From positions 80,023 through 144,022 of the forward strand of contig DHQL01000007.1 of assembly GCA_002408085.1 (NCBI GenBank): DNA of 64,000 nt. Direction: 5' to 3'. This document shows positions 25,934-34,528 of the stretch, in pieces (within the stretch, counting starts at the first letter, position 1; every line of letters starts with the position of its first letter). Position numbers and translations under genes: made by a program. Origin of the DNA: Spirochaeta sp. UBA5339 (GTDB lineage Bacteria; Spirochaetota; Spirochaetia; DSM-2461). The notes under the pieces are model-generated. The model searched no databases and was not told where the DNA came from. It saw only the letters and a program-made list of their open reading frames with translations.

Positions 25934-26607
25934 CTGTTTTCTCCTGCTGTTCCGAATTTCAGGCCTGTACCGATGGATACCACATTCTGATAGTTGCTGC
26001 CTATGTCTCTGATGGATCGGGTGAAATCTCTTGAATAACGGAGCTCAAGAAGAACATCCACCTTTTTCATCTCACCCTGCCAGCCCAGAGCCGTCATGAC
26101 TCCCAGACCCACAGGGTTGTACATATCCCGGCTGTTTGTATGCTTGTTGTACTCATGCCCGTCCTGAACGATCTCCGACTCGGCCAGAAGGATTGAGAGC
26201 TGGGGGCCGGCCATAAAGTACACCCATCTGTCCTTCTTCAGGGGAATCCGGTACTTTAGCATTACCGGAATATCCAGATTAAACTTATTAATAAGATGTG
26301 CCTCTCTCTCGTCTCCTGAGACAAGAACATACCCCCCTCCGGCGGCAGAGAGGAGAAGCTCCGTCTGCAGTGATAAACGGGAGTGAAAGCTGTATTCGAC
26401 GGTCGGCCCCAGAGAGAATCCGAGAATCGGATTGTTCTGTACTTTTTCAAAGCTGCCGATCTGATTGTCCATAAAGCTGCTGTATCCGCTGCCTGTGTAG
26501 AAGGGCATTGAGAAGGTTCCGATCATGCCGAAGCGGATTTTCTCCCCGGCTGTCAGTCCTGAGACCAGGATGAGACCCATGATCAGAATCAAAATTTTCT
26601 TCAACAT
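25930..26607 (-). CDS. PorT-like outer membrane beta-barrel protein
   Basis: A 225-residue exported protein with signal peptide (residues 1 to ~20, ending LTAG). The mature part consists of short alternating strands (FGMIGTFSMPF, LSLQTELLLSAAGGGYVLV, NKFNLDIPVMLKYRIP) of the small outer-membrane barrel type (PF13568). LEIPVLLKYR-like strands are the family's best conserved feature and are present here. It is the first gene of a two-gene unit with the DUF3943 protein. A leftward promoter candidate lies at 26660-26689. Binding or structural role unknown. Confidence 0.75.
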   Translation of the reverse strand: MLKKILILIMGLILVSGLTAGEKIRFGMIGTFSMPFYTGSGYSSFMDNQIGSFEKVQNNPILGFSLGPTVEYSFHSRLSLQTELLLSAAGGGYVLVSGDEREAHLINKFNLDIPVMLKYRIPLKKDRWVYFMAGPQLSILLAESEIVQDGHEYNKHTNSRDMYNPVGLGVMTALGWQGEMKKVDVLLELRYSRDFTRSIRDIGSNYQNVVSIGTGLKFGTAGENR

Positions 26608-26659
26608 TCTAATTTTCCTGATTTTCTAAAATTTCTGAAAAGATATGCACCTTAGAACC

Positions 26660-26689
26660 ATGTTAGGATGAATTGCTTAAGCACTTCAA
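26660..26689 (-). promoter_or_regulatory. Candidate promoter of the outer membrane protein pair, with internal palindrome
   Basis: On the minus strand TTGAAG (26689-26684) is followed after 18 bp by TAACAT (26665-26660). The spacer includes TGCTTAAGCA (26674-26683), a perfect 10-bp palindrome directly next to the -35, which could be an operator. Confidence 0.4.
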
Positions 26690-26736
26690 TAGATTCTTCC
26701 CTGTGAACAGATGATTAGGTGCGGGCTGGTGTTTAC

Positions 26737-27021
26737 CTATGTTCCGGGGAAATAGATAATATTCTCTTCTGCTTCAGATTCTTCAAGTATCTCTTCAAGT
26801 TCCTGCACGATCAGTCTGGAACGGATAACGGCTCTTCTCTGGTCCTTTTTAAGCTTCCGTTCGGCTCCTCTCAGACGCCGGGAATCTTCAGGGGAGGTAT
26901 AGATTTTTTTCAGGGCTGTTATTCTGTCCAGATCGTAGTTACTGATAGCCTCGTCAATCTGTGATTGGAGCATATCATTGTGCATACAGTGAATTTTAAT
27001 ATATCTTTTCCTGTTTTTCAT
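26737..27021 (-). CDS. Small charged protein of unknown function
   Basis: A 94-residue soluble protein. A helical N-terminal half is followed by a strongly basic stretch (RRLRGAERKLKKDQRRAVIRSR, residues ~49-70) and an acidic tail (ELEEILEESEAEEN). This alternation resembles small nucleic-acid-binding or adaptor proteins, but no family is recognised. The ATG is directly preceded by a 27-bp perfect hairpin that contains the only Shine-Dalgarno-like purines. It stands alone between the outer membrane pair and the divergent UPF0489-like gene. Moderately confident it is real, because of codon use and length. Confidence 0.55.
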   Translation of the reverse strand: MKNRKRYIKIHCMHNDMLQSQIDEAISNYDLDRITALKKIYTSPEDSRRLRGAERKLKKDQRRAVIRSRLIVQELEEILEESEAEENIIYFPGT

Positions 27022-27048
27022 AAAATCAGGGAGAAATTCCCTGATTTT
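27022..27048 (-). promoter_or_regulatory. Hairpin abutting the start codon of the small protein gene
   Basis: Read leftward, an 11-bp perfect stem with a 5-nt loop ends one base before the ATG (arms 27038-27048 and 27022-27032). The purine-rich AGGGA that would serve as ribosome site lies in the stem. Ribosome access would therefore depend on melting the structure. Confidence 0.6.
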
Positions 27049-27153
27049 CCTGTCAGGCCCCTTTAAGGCTCCCTTTATATCTCCTATGATGGCCCCTTTG
27101 TATCCGATTCATCTGTCAATAATTGGACAAGTTCTGACAAGGAAAAGTTTTAT

Positions 27154-27954
27154 ATGAAAAGAATCAAGGTGAACCATAAAGATATCTATATTGTTGAGTC
27201 TCATAACCAGGTGCTGAAAGCCTGGGATTCCTCTCGGGCACAGAATGTTTTCTCCCTTGATTTTCATACGGATACAAGGAGAGCCTTCCATAACTATGCC
27301 TGGTGGCGGGCCGATACTGAGGTCAAAAAGGGACTATTTGACTGCCATGAAACCAGAAGACAGGAACTGGCTGATCAGAAGATTGAGGACTACAGGGCGG
27401 GAAGGATCTCCATTGATCAGGTCAACGATAATCTCAGGCATGATGAGCATCTGGACTTCGCTGTCAGAACGGGAATTGCGGATTCAGTTTTCATACTGTC
27501 CAGGCACCGCAACCGGAGCAGCTCCAATCCGAATGTTTATATTGCTTTGGGGGAAGAGGATTTTAGAGGTCAGCCTCTGATTGAATACTCTCCCGGCAGT
27601 GTACCCGGTATTGAAACCGACGAGTCCAGGGGATCTGATGACTCTGAGACCCTGAAAAAGCTGGCGGATCATTCCATTGATGACCTTCTTCTGGAAGAGG
27701 CTTTAACCCGGGTAGAGGAGTATAAGAGAGGCTTCTTTGACAGCTTCATCCTTGATATAGACTGTGATTACTTTAATACTCACGGCAGTCTTTCTCCTGA
27801 GCGGTCCGGAATCATTAACAGTCTTGTCCGGGAGGCAGACTGTATCACCATTGCCCTTGAACCGGAATGTGTGAAGATCTGCCGGCATCAGGGGGAAGAT
27901 CTGGACAGTGCCCTGATTCTTGATAAACTTCTTGCCCTGATTGCTGCTGCCTGA
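27154..27954 (+). CDS. UPF0489-like protein
   Basis: A 266-residue soluble protein. VESHNQVLKAW near residue 14, SLDFHTDTRRAFH near 33 and DSFILDIDCDYFNTHG near 196 match the spacing of UPF0489 (PF12640), where 'V-E-x-H' and 'D-x-H-x-D' and 'I-D-x-D-Y-F' recur. The fold of that family is arginase-like, with Asp and His clustering that suggests metal binding; the activity is unknown. AAGGA is 10 bp upstream of the ATG. It lies alone between divergent small-protein gene and a chemoreceptor. The family assignment is from memory of motifs only. Confidence 0.6.
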   Translation: MKRIKVNHKDIYIVESHNQVLKAWDSSRAQNVFSLDFHTDTRRAFHNYAWWRADTEVKKGLFDCHETRRQELADQKIEDYRAGRISIDQVNDNLRHDEHLDFAVRTGIADSVFILSRHRNRSSSNPNVYIALGEEDFRGQPLIEYSPGSVPGIETDESRGSDDSETLKKLADHSIDDLLLEEALTRVEEYKRGFFDSFILDIDCDYFNTHGSLSPERSGIINSLVREADCITIALEPECVKICRHQGEDLDSALILDKLLALIAAA

Positions 27955-27978
27955 TCATACAAATCCTTACAGTTAAGT

Positions 27979-28008
27979 AGGAAAAAAGAATTTTTATTCC
28001 TGTTTTCC
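27979..28008 (+). terminator. Weak terminator-like hairpin
   Basis: AGGAA pairs with TTCCT (27979-27983, 27997-28001) with further A-T pairs inside, followed by GTTTTCC. It lies 25 bp past the UPF0489-like stop. The stem is AT-rich and weak. Confidence 0.3.
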
Positions 28009-28187
28009 TCTGAAACTCAGACTTATTCAGCGTTCACGGCATATCTCCAAAGGGCTTTGTTGAAAGAAATTGATCAATCAGTCAACATTAAACTGCCAAT
28101 TATTTAATATATAAAAGTCTTCTGAACTGCCCGTAAAGGTCTGAGCAGAGGGTGAAAAACAATTACATAATTAAAACCGGAGTATCC

Positions 28188-30311
28188 ATGTCAAAAAGAA
28201 CCAAAGGAAAAGCCTCCTTTTCCAGGCCCATGATTATCCTGGTTGTGCTGATACTTACCTGCGCCTTTCTTCTTCAGGTCCTGTTCATCTCTTCTACTGT
28301 TTCCAGTGAGTTTAAAGAGATACAGTCAGCCAATTTCTCCACCATCGTCATGTCTCTTTCAGAGCTGCTGGAGAGGGAGATCCTGTCCAATGAAAAGCTT
28401 CTTCACTCATATGCTCATATGATCTCTCTTTCAATGGAAAAGGGGGATCAGGAGATTGGATTGAAGTATCACGACATTATTATGGCCCTGTTTGAGAGCA
28501 GCAGTTACTATGAGTCCTCCTATATCCTTGACCTGTCAGGAAAGGTTGTGGATACAACCTATTCTACATCTATGATTGGACGGGATCTCTCGGATCATGA
28601 ATATTTTACTCAGATTCGTGACGGCAATAAAAGTTCCTATACCAGTTCCGAGGCCATTCTCTCCGAGGCAAGCGGTAAGTACACCATAGCCCATTCCACA
28701 GGTATTCAGAGAGACGGGAAGCTTGCCGGAGTTCTGGTGGTCACCCTGAAACTCTCAGGTTTTTCAAATGCCTTTATTCTCAGCAAAAGAATCGGTAAAA
28801 CAGGATATCCCTATATTCTGGACAGTCAGGGTCTGATACTTGTCCATCCCTCAAAGGATCTTCTCTATTCACAGTCTCAGGAAGTGGATCCTTTTTTCTC
28901 CACTGTGCTGGAGAGTACGGAAAAGATGCAGACAATCTCCTACTCCCTGGGGGGGAAGAGTAAGCAGGGGGCTTTTGTACGGATGCCGGGTACCAACTGG
29001 CTGATCTGTCTGGCCATAGATGATGATGAGGCTTTCAGGGCCATCGGATTCCTGAAAATTCTGCTGGTGGGAACCAGTACAGTCCTGATTGTTCTGATCA
29101 GCCTGATTCTGGGAGCCTATGTACGAAGAAAACTGGTGGTCCGGGTCTCACATATTGAAGATATTCTCCATCAGGTTTCCCAGGGAGACCTGACCCTCAG
29201 GGGAGAAGTAAGAGGCAGAGATGAGGTGGCTGCTATGGCGGGGCATTTCAATATCTTTCTGGAGGAGCTGAACAGCTTTGTTTCAGGCCTTAAAAACCGA
29301 CTTGAGAACCTGGGAACTGTAGGTGAGGACCTGTCGGCCAATATGGAGGAGACCGCTGCGGCGGTTCATCAGATCAGAACCAATGTGGACAGTTCCAGGA
29401 AGCAGATCGACAGACAGATCCGCTCAGTAGACGAGACTGTTTCGGTGGTTGACGGAGTAGTTCGGAATATACAGAATCTGGAAGATTTTATCGATAGACA
29501 GGCCGATACCCTTCAGGAGGGTTCTTCTGCTGTAGAGGAGATGATCGCCCAGATCAGAACCGTGTCATCCTCTGCCGAGGAGGCCGAAGGCCTGATGGTC
29601 CATCTGGACAGCTCTTCCCGGGCGGGACAGGAAAAACTTAAAAATGTGGACTCCATGATATCCTCCATTGCATTGCAGTCTCAGAAGCTGGAGAGCGCCA
29701 ATACTCTAATTGCAGGGATTGCCGCGCAGACCAATCTTCTTGCCATGAACGCGGCCATAGAGGCGGCCCATGCCGGTGATGCGGGCCGGGGATTTGCGGT
29801 TGTTGCCGATGAGATCAGAAAACTGGCTGAGCAGTCCAGGTCGCAATCGGCGGAGGTCAAGGAGACCATCCGGGAGATCACTTCGGCCTTTGAGATTATT
29901 GTTGAGGAGTCCCGGGCTACGGGACTCTCCTTTGCCGAGATCCTGAGTGATATGGATGCCATGAGCCGGTTTACGGCAGAGATAAAATCCTCCATGGAGG
30001 AGCAGGTTTCAGGCAGCAGTCAGGTTCTTCAGTCTCTTCAGGATATGAGGAACTCCGGGGCCGATGTTAAACTGGCGTCCAGGAAAATGAGTGAGGAGAA
30101 TAAAAGAATTCTTGAGACCACCAGAACCCTGTCGGAAATTTCCACTGAAGTCTCTTCCGCCATAAATGAAATCGGCAACGGAATGGATGAGATCAGCAGG
30201 TCCGTGGTCAATGTGGGAGAGATCTCAGTATTGAACAGAGACAGTATCGGATTTGTGAAAAATGAGGCTTCCCGATATCAGACGGAAGAATCAAAGTTGT
30301 TGCGCAATTAA
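28188..30311 (+). CDS. Methyl-accepting chemotaxis protein with periplasmic Cache sensor
   Basis: A 707-residue chemoreceptor. A first span near residues 18-38 is followed by a ~240-residue periplasmic domain whose features (SSYILDLSGKVVDTTY, IGRDLSDHEYF, GYPYILDSQGLILVHP) match a double Cache (dCache_1) sensor. A second span (KILLVGTSTVLIVLISLILG), a HAMP segment and the signalling domain follow. The hairpin tip contains NLLAMNAAIEAAHAGDAGRGFAVVADEIRKL, the conserved CheA/CheW contact. ATG 28188 is chosen for CCGGAG 6 bp upstream; the frame is open to a GTG at 28152. The ligand is likely a small organic solute; unknown here. Confidence 0.93.
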   Translation: MSKRTKGKASFSRPMIILVVLILTCAFLLQVLFISSTVSSEFKEIQSANFSTIVMSLSELLEREILSNEKLLHSYAHMISLSMEKGDQEIGLKYHDIIMALFESSSYYESSYILDLSGKVVDTTYSTSMIGRDLSDHEYFTQIRDGNKSSYTSSEAILSEASGKYTIAHSTGIQRDGKLAGVLVVTLKLSGFSNAFILSKRIGKTGYPYILDSQGLILVHPSKDLLYSQSQEVDPFFSTVLESTEKMQTISYSLGGKSKQGAFVRMPGTNWLICLAIDDDEAFRAIGFLKILLVGTSTVLIVLISLILGAYVRRKLVVRVSHIEDILHQVSQGDLTLRGEVRGRDEVAAMAGHFNIFLEELNSFVSGLKNRLENLGTVGEDLSANMEETAAAVHQIRTNVDSSRKQIDRQIRSVDETVSVVDGVVRNIQNLEDFIDRQADTLQEGSSAVEEMIAQIRTVSSSAEEAEGLMVHLDSSSRAGQEKLKNVDSMISSIALQSQKLESANTLIAGIAAQTNLLAMNAAIEAAHAGDAGRGFAVVADEIRKLAEQSRSQSAEVKETIREITSAFEIIVEESRATGLSFAEILSDMDAMSRFTAEIKSSMEEQVSGSSQVLQSLQDMRNSGADVKLASRKMSEENKRILETTRTLSEISTEVSSAINEIGNGMDEISRSVVNVGEISVLNRDSIGFVKNEASRYQTEESKLLRN

Positions 30312-30329
30312 AAAAACCGGGTTTACAAT
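30300..30329 (+). promoter_or_regulatory. Candidate promoter of the sensor trio
   Basis: TTGCGC (30300-30305), 18 bp, TACAAT (30324-30329), overlapping the end of the chemoreceptor gene and 30 bp before the TTG start of the binding lipoprotein. The -35 is poor. Confidence 0.35.
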
Positions 30330-30359
30330 AAAATATCTTCTAAGTCCCGGGAAAACTCA

Positions 30360-31340
30360 TTGAATATAAAAAGAAAGCTCTCTTTCATCTTTGTTCTCTG
30401 TCTAACTCTGATATCTCTGCTTTCCGGCTGTTCCCGGGAGAATGAGAACACCAGGGATTCTGAAGAGAAGATTATCCTCGGGTTCTCTCAGATCGGCGCC
30501 GAGAGCGCCTGGAGAAAGTGCAACTCCCTTTCCATTCAGGAGGCGGCACAGGAGAGCAGTATTCAGCTTCTCTTTGCCAATGCGGAACAGAAGCAGGAGA
30601 ACCAGATCAAGGCCCTGCGGTCCTTTATTGTCTATCAGGTGGATGTCATCGCCTTTGTACCCATTGTGGCTGACGGCTGGGACAATATTCTCAGGGAAGC
30701 CAGGGATGCCGGAATCCCGGTGCTTATTACAGACAGAAAGATCAATACGGCAGATGAAAACCTCTATGCGGGTTTTATCGGAACCGACAGTGAGCAGGAG
30801 GGCCGGGAAGGGGCGGAATTCCTTATTAAGAAGTTTCCCGACGGGGAGCCAGTCAGAATCGTAGAGATCAGCGGAACCGAAGGGTCCTCTCCCGCCGTGG
30901 GCAGGGCCGCAGGGTTCAGAGAGGTTCTGGCAGATCATCCTGAATTCTCAATTGTCTACAGCGCTTCGGGGGACTTTCTCCGGTCCAAGGGCTATGAGCT
31001 GATGAAGAAGGTTCTGAAAGAGGTGGAGGATATTGATGTAATCTTCTCTCACAACGACGGCATGACCCTGGGCATCATAGATGCCATGAAGGAGCAGGGA
31101 ATCCGGCCGGGCAAGGACATTGTCATCGTGACTGTGGATGCGGAGCAGGCGGCCATTGATGCCCTGAAGCGGGGCGAGGTTAACTGTGTAATCGAGTGCA
31201 ATCCCAAGACGGGACCAGCCATAATGGAGCTTGCCCGAAAGCTGGCCCGGGGCGAGGCAATCTCCCGACTACAGCATGTGGATGAAGAGGTCTTTTCCGA
31301 GTATGACGATCTTTCAGATATTCCTCCCCGGGGATACTGA
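30360..31340 (+). CDS. YtfQ-like sugar-binding lipoprotein, probable sensor partner of the kinase
   Basis: A 326-residue type I periplasmic binding protein with a lipoprotein signal (residues 1-23; LSLLSGC lipobox). It is a paralogue of the transporter binding protein at 34529: both share GAES-x-W-R, an A-x-QKQENQIKA segment and the IP-V-L-I/L-x-DR motif of YtfQ-type galactofuranose-binding proteins. It lies 2 bp before the histidine kinase gene, not in a transporter operon. This matches the XylFII/LytS arrangement, in which a binding protein presents sugar to the kinase. The TTG start has a weak GGGAAA site, but no other start would keep the signal peptide. Confidence 0.88.
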   Translation: MNIKRKLSFIFVLCLTLISLLSGCSRENENTRDSEEKIILGFSQIGAESAWRKCNSLSIQEAAQESSIQLLFANAEQKQENQIKALRSFIVYQVDVIAFVPIVADGWDNILREARDAGIPVLITDRKINTADENLYAGFIGTDSEQEGREGAEFLIKKFPDGEPVRIVEISGTEGSSPAVGRAAGFREVLADHPEFSIVYSASGDFLRSKGYELMKKVLKEVEDIDVIFSHNDGMTLGIIDAMKEQGIRPGKDIVIVTVDAEQAAIDALKRGEVNCVIECNPKTGPAIMELARKLARGEAISRLQHVDEEVFSEYDDLSDIPPRGY

Positions 31341-31342
31341 AT

Positions 31343-32782
31343 ATGGTCAGACCGACACCCAATGAAACATACAGATCCAGAAGCATCAAGCAGAGCCTCA
31401 AGACCTCCTATATTATCATTATTCTTCTGATGCTTACGGCTCCCGCCGTAAGCATCTCCTTTTCCCTCTATCAGACCATCCGCTATGACAGGATGATCAC
31501 CAATGTAAGCCGTACCAACAGGCTGAATCAGATAGTGAAGGCTGATGTGGCCAATGAACTATGGGACATCGTCGCCGGAAGCAAGAGCTTTGCCGAAGGC
31601 AGTCAGTTTGAAATTCTGGAGGATATCAGTCAGCGTCTGAACGAGATTCTCAGAGACACACAGGTGACCGAAAACAGGCAGCTTCTGGAGGTGGCCGACC
31701 GCGCCGTAAACACCCTTTATCAGTATGTCCGGCGTTTGGGGCTGCAGATTCAGAACAACTTTCTGGTAGAGGAAAACGAGCTGATTCTGGATGAAATAAG
31801 AGGGGTTTCTGATCTTATTTCGGATATCCTCCAGGACTTTATCGTTCTGGAGATTGAGGCTGCCGCCGACACCAACGAGGACATGAAGAAGATAGCCGTT
31901 ATTCTTTCGGTGGCCCAGCTGATTATCCTCGCTTTTGTTATGTCCTTCTCCATCTTTACACAGCGCTCCCTTACCCGGAGCATCAATGAGCCCATTCGTG
32001 AGCTGGTGACCCTTTCCAGCGAGATCGCCCTTGGAAACCTCACGGCCCGTGCTGCTCCTCCCCATGTTCAGGAGCTGGATCATCTGACCGAGAACCTCAA
32101 CATCATGGCCTATAAGATCAAGGGACTCATCGAGACCAATGTGGAGGAACAGAAGAACAGACAGAAGTCTGAGATGAAGGCCCTGCAGGCCCAGATAACC
32201 CCCCATTTTCTCTACAACACCCTGGATACCATTGTCTGGCTGGCCGAGGGGGGACAGAACGATAAGGTTATCAATGTGACCCGGAATTTCTCCAACTTCT
32301 TCAGAGCCTCTCTGAACAAGGGAAGCGAATGGATCTCGGTGAAGGAGGAGTTCGATCATGTTGAAAACTACCTGAGCATTCAGAAGGTCCGTTATAATGA
32401 TATACTGGATTATTCGGTTGACTATGATCCGGCCATGGAAGGAAAGACCATGTTGAAAATTCTGCTCCAGCCCCTGGTGGAGAACGCCCTCTACCACGGC
32501 ATCAAAAACAAGAGGGGCAGGGGGAAGCTGAAGGTTACGGGTTCCCAGAAGGACGGAATCCTCTTCTTCTGCATTGAGGACAACGGCATCGGCATGGAGC
32601 CCGAAAGGCTGGAGCTCCTGAAAAAACAGATTGCAGGCAGTTCCAATGGTCCCGGAAAGGGTGAGGGCTATGGCCTTTACAATGTGAACAAGCGGCTGAA
32701 GCTCTACTACAATGTCTCTCTTGAGATAGAGAGTGTCTATAAAGAGGGAACCAGAGTGTTCTTCTCTATTCCGGAGATGTAG
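31343..32782 (+). CDS. Membrane sensor histidine kinase, YesM/LytS type
   Basis: A 479-residue kinase. Span 1 lies near residues 20-42 and span 2 near 185-210 (LSVAQLIILAFVMSFSIF), with a short ~140-residue periplasmic helical domain between. A HAMP segment follows. The His_kinase domain carries the phospho-acceptor in QAQITPHFLYNTLD, and the HATPase has NALYHGIKN (N box), IEDNGIGM (G1) and GEGYGLYNVNKRL (G2). The periplasmic part is too small and helical to bind sugar itself, which supports sensing through the lipoprotein encoded 2 bp upstream. It phosphorylates the YesN-type regulator encoded 1 bp downstream. Confidence 0.93.
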   Translation: MVRPTPNETYRSRSIKQSLKTSYIIIILLMLTAPAVSISFSLYQTIRYDRMITNVSRTNRLNQIVKADVANELWDIVAGSKSFAEGSQFEILEDISQRLNEILRDTQVTENRQLLEVADRAVNTLYQYVRRLGLQIQNNFLVEENELILDEIRGVSDLISDILQDFIVLEIEAAADTNEDMKKIAVILSVAQLIILAFVMSFSIFTQRSLTRSINEPIRELVTLSSEIALGNLTARAAPPHVQELDHLTENLNIMAYKIKGLIETNVEEQKNRQKSEMKALQAQITPHFLYNTLDTIVWLAEGGQNDKVINVTRNFSNFFRASLNKGSEWISVKEEFDHVENYLSIQKVRYNDILDYSVDYDPAMEGKTMLKILLQPLVENALYHGIKNKRGRGKLKVTGSQKDGILFFCIEDNGIGMEPERLELLKKQIAGSSNGPGKGEGYGLYNVNKRLKLYYNVSLEIESVYKEGTRVFFSIPEM

Positions 32783-32783
32783 G

Positions 32784-34382
32784 ATGTACAGTGTATTTTT
32801 GGTAGAAGACGAGATTGTTACCAGGGAGGGTATCCGGAACAGTATCTGCTGGGAGGAGACGCCCTTTACCTTTGCCGGCGAGGCTCCCGATGGAGAGATG
32901 GCCCTCCATGCCCTGAGGGATATCAAGCCGGATATTCTGATTACCGATATCAGAATGCCCTTTCTCGACGGCCTTGTTCTTTCAAGGATGATCAAGAAGG
33001 ATCAGCCCTGGATCAAGATCATCATTCTGTCGGGACACGATGAGTTCAGATATGCCAAAGAAGCCATCTCCATCGGGGTGGAGGAGTATATGCTCAAGCC
33101 TGTCTCCTCGGCGGATATGCTGGAAACCCTGAACCGGGTCGCCTCCCGGATCGAGAAGGAGAAGAAGAGTCTCAAGAACCTGGAGAAGCTGAAGAGGAGA
33201 GTTCAGAGTACGGAAGAAATTATCCGGGACAAATGGCTCTCGGAGATCGTTACGGGACAGATTGAATCGGTCAACGCCATCGAAAGGGCAGAGTCCATGG
33301 GGATTGATCTTCTACCCGGAGGCTACGGGGTTATGATCCTGGAGGTTCATACAAAGGGAGAGCAGTACGAGCAGTTTGCCATTGCCAAGGAGATCATCGG
33401 CGACTTTGTGGAGAACCGGGAGGATATTCTCTTTTTCTCTTTGAGCATGGAAAAGCATGTTCTTCTGGTAAAAAGCATGCACCATGACTACAGCAGCGAT
33501 ACCCTCTATTCGGTGGCCCAGGGAATCAAGTTCGAGATCGGACGGCATACGGACTGCTCCCTTTCGGTGGGCATAGGCTCTGTGGCCGACTATATAGGCG
33601 ATATTGTTCACTCCTACTCCGATGCGGACCGGGCCCTGCGCTATATGCAGATGACCGGGCAGCATATTATTATCGGAGCTGCGGATCTTGACGGCGGTTC
33701 ATCACTTACATCCAGGGGCAGTGACAGTATCAGCGGCCGTCTCCGCTCGGTTCAGTATGGAAATACCGGTGATCTGATCGATCAGTACCTGTCTGTTGCA
33801 GAGAGCGGCTCAGACCGTTCCTATCTTCCCCTTCTTCTGAAAAAGGTGACCGAGTCCCTCAATGATCTGATCAACTCCCTCCACGGGTCAAGCATGGAAT
33901 TGATTCCCCGGCTCTTTGACAGCGAAAAGGTCAGCTCAGCCCTGAAGGACAGTGACAGCTTCAGGGCTTTTCTTGAACCGGTGCTTGAGTCGTGGATCAG
34001 GTTCAGGGATGAGAACGTGCAGAACAGCTCACGTATCGAGAAAGCCCGTACTTATATAAATGAGAACTTTATGAGTCAGGATATCTCCCTGAACTCCCTG
34101 GCATCCCATGTCAGCGTCAGCCCCAACCACTTCAGCACCATCTTCTCCCAGGAGATGGGAGTCACCTTTATCGAGTATCTGACCTCGGTACGCCTGGAAC
34201 ATGCAAAGGAACTCCTAAGGAACAGCCGGATGAAGTGCGCCGATATCTCCTATGAGGTAGGCTACAGTGATCCCCACTATTTCAGTTTTATTTTCAAGAA
34301 GAATTTCGGGATCTCTCCCCGGGAGTACAGGGCGGAGGCAGTGGATCCCGCTGTTCATCGTCAGTCGGTGACCGAATCATAA
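32784..34382 (+). CDS. Response regulator with AraC-type DNA-binding domain (YesN type)
   Basis: A 532-residue regulator. The N-terminal receiver has acidic E8/D9, phospho-acceptor D55 (ITDIRMP) and the conserved Lys in EYMLKPVSS. A ~280-residue middle region follows, and the C-terminal AraC domain has two helix-turn-helix units (ISLNSLASHVSVSPNHFSTIF, and MKCADISYEVGYSDPHYFSFIFKKNFG). ATG 32784 is 1 bp after the kinase stop, with GGAG upstream; an earlier in-frame start would overlap the kinase. It probably activates the YtfQRT-YjfF transporter gene set that begins 146 bp downstream. Confidence 0.93.
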   Translation: MYSVFLVEDEIVTREGIRNSICWEETPFTFAGEAPDGEMALHALRDIKPDILITDIRMPFLDGLVLSRMIKKDQPWIKIIILSGHDEFRYAKEAISIGVEEYMLKPVSSADMLETLNRVASRIEKEKKSLKNLEKLKRRVQSTEEIIRDKWLSEIVTGQIESVNAIERAESMGIDLLPGGYGVMILEVHTKGEQYEQFAIAKEIIGDFVENREDILFFSLSMEKHVLLVKSMHHDYSSDTLYSVAQGIKFEIGRHTDCSLSVGIGSVADYIGDIVHSYSDADRALRYMQMTGQHIIIGAADLDGGSSLTSRGSDSISGRLRSVQYGNTGDLIDQYLSVAESGSDRSYLPLLLKKVTESLNDLINSLHGSSMELIPRLFDSEKVSSALKDSDSFRAFLEPVLESWIRFRDENVQNSSRIEKARTYINENFMSQDISLNSLASHVSVSPNHFSTIFSQEMGVTFIEYLTSVRLEHAKELLRNSRMKCADISYEVGYSDPHYFSFIFKKNFGISPREYRAEAVDPAVHRQSVTES

Positions 34383-34528
34383 ATATTCCCACTTTCTATC
34401 ATAAAAAATCCAACATTCTCTATTGGTCCCGGTAAAATTTGTAAAAAACAGAGGAATATAACTCATGTACCCCTGAAAATTCCGGGTTTATCCTTTTTTT
34501 AATCACTTCAAACTTTAAGGAGAAAGTA

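Noticed and set aside
28081..28130. Possible flagellar/chemotaxis-type sigma-28 promoter upstream of the chemoreceptor
   Set aside because: TAAA is present near 28090, but the GCCGATAA-like -10 does not follow at the needed distance. The region is only AT-rich.
31559..32995. 478-codon leftward frame across the kinase gene
   Set aside because: It lies antisense to the histidine kinase, which has all its motifs. The long open frame reflects codon bias on the other strand.
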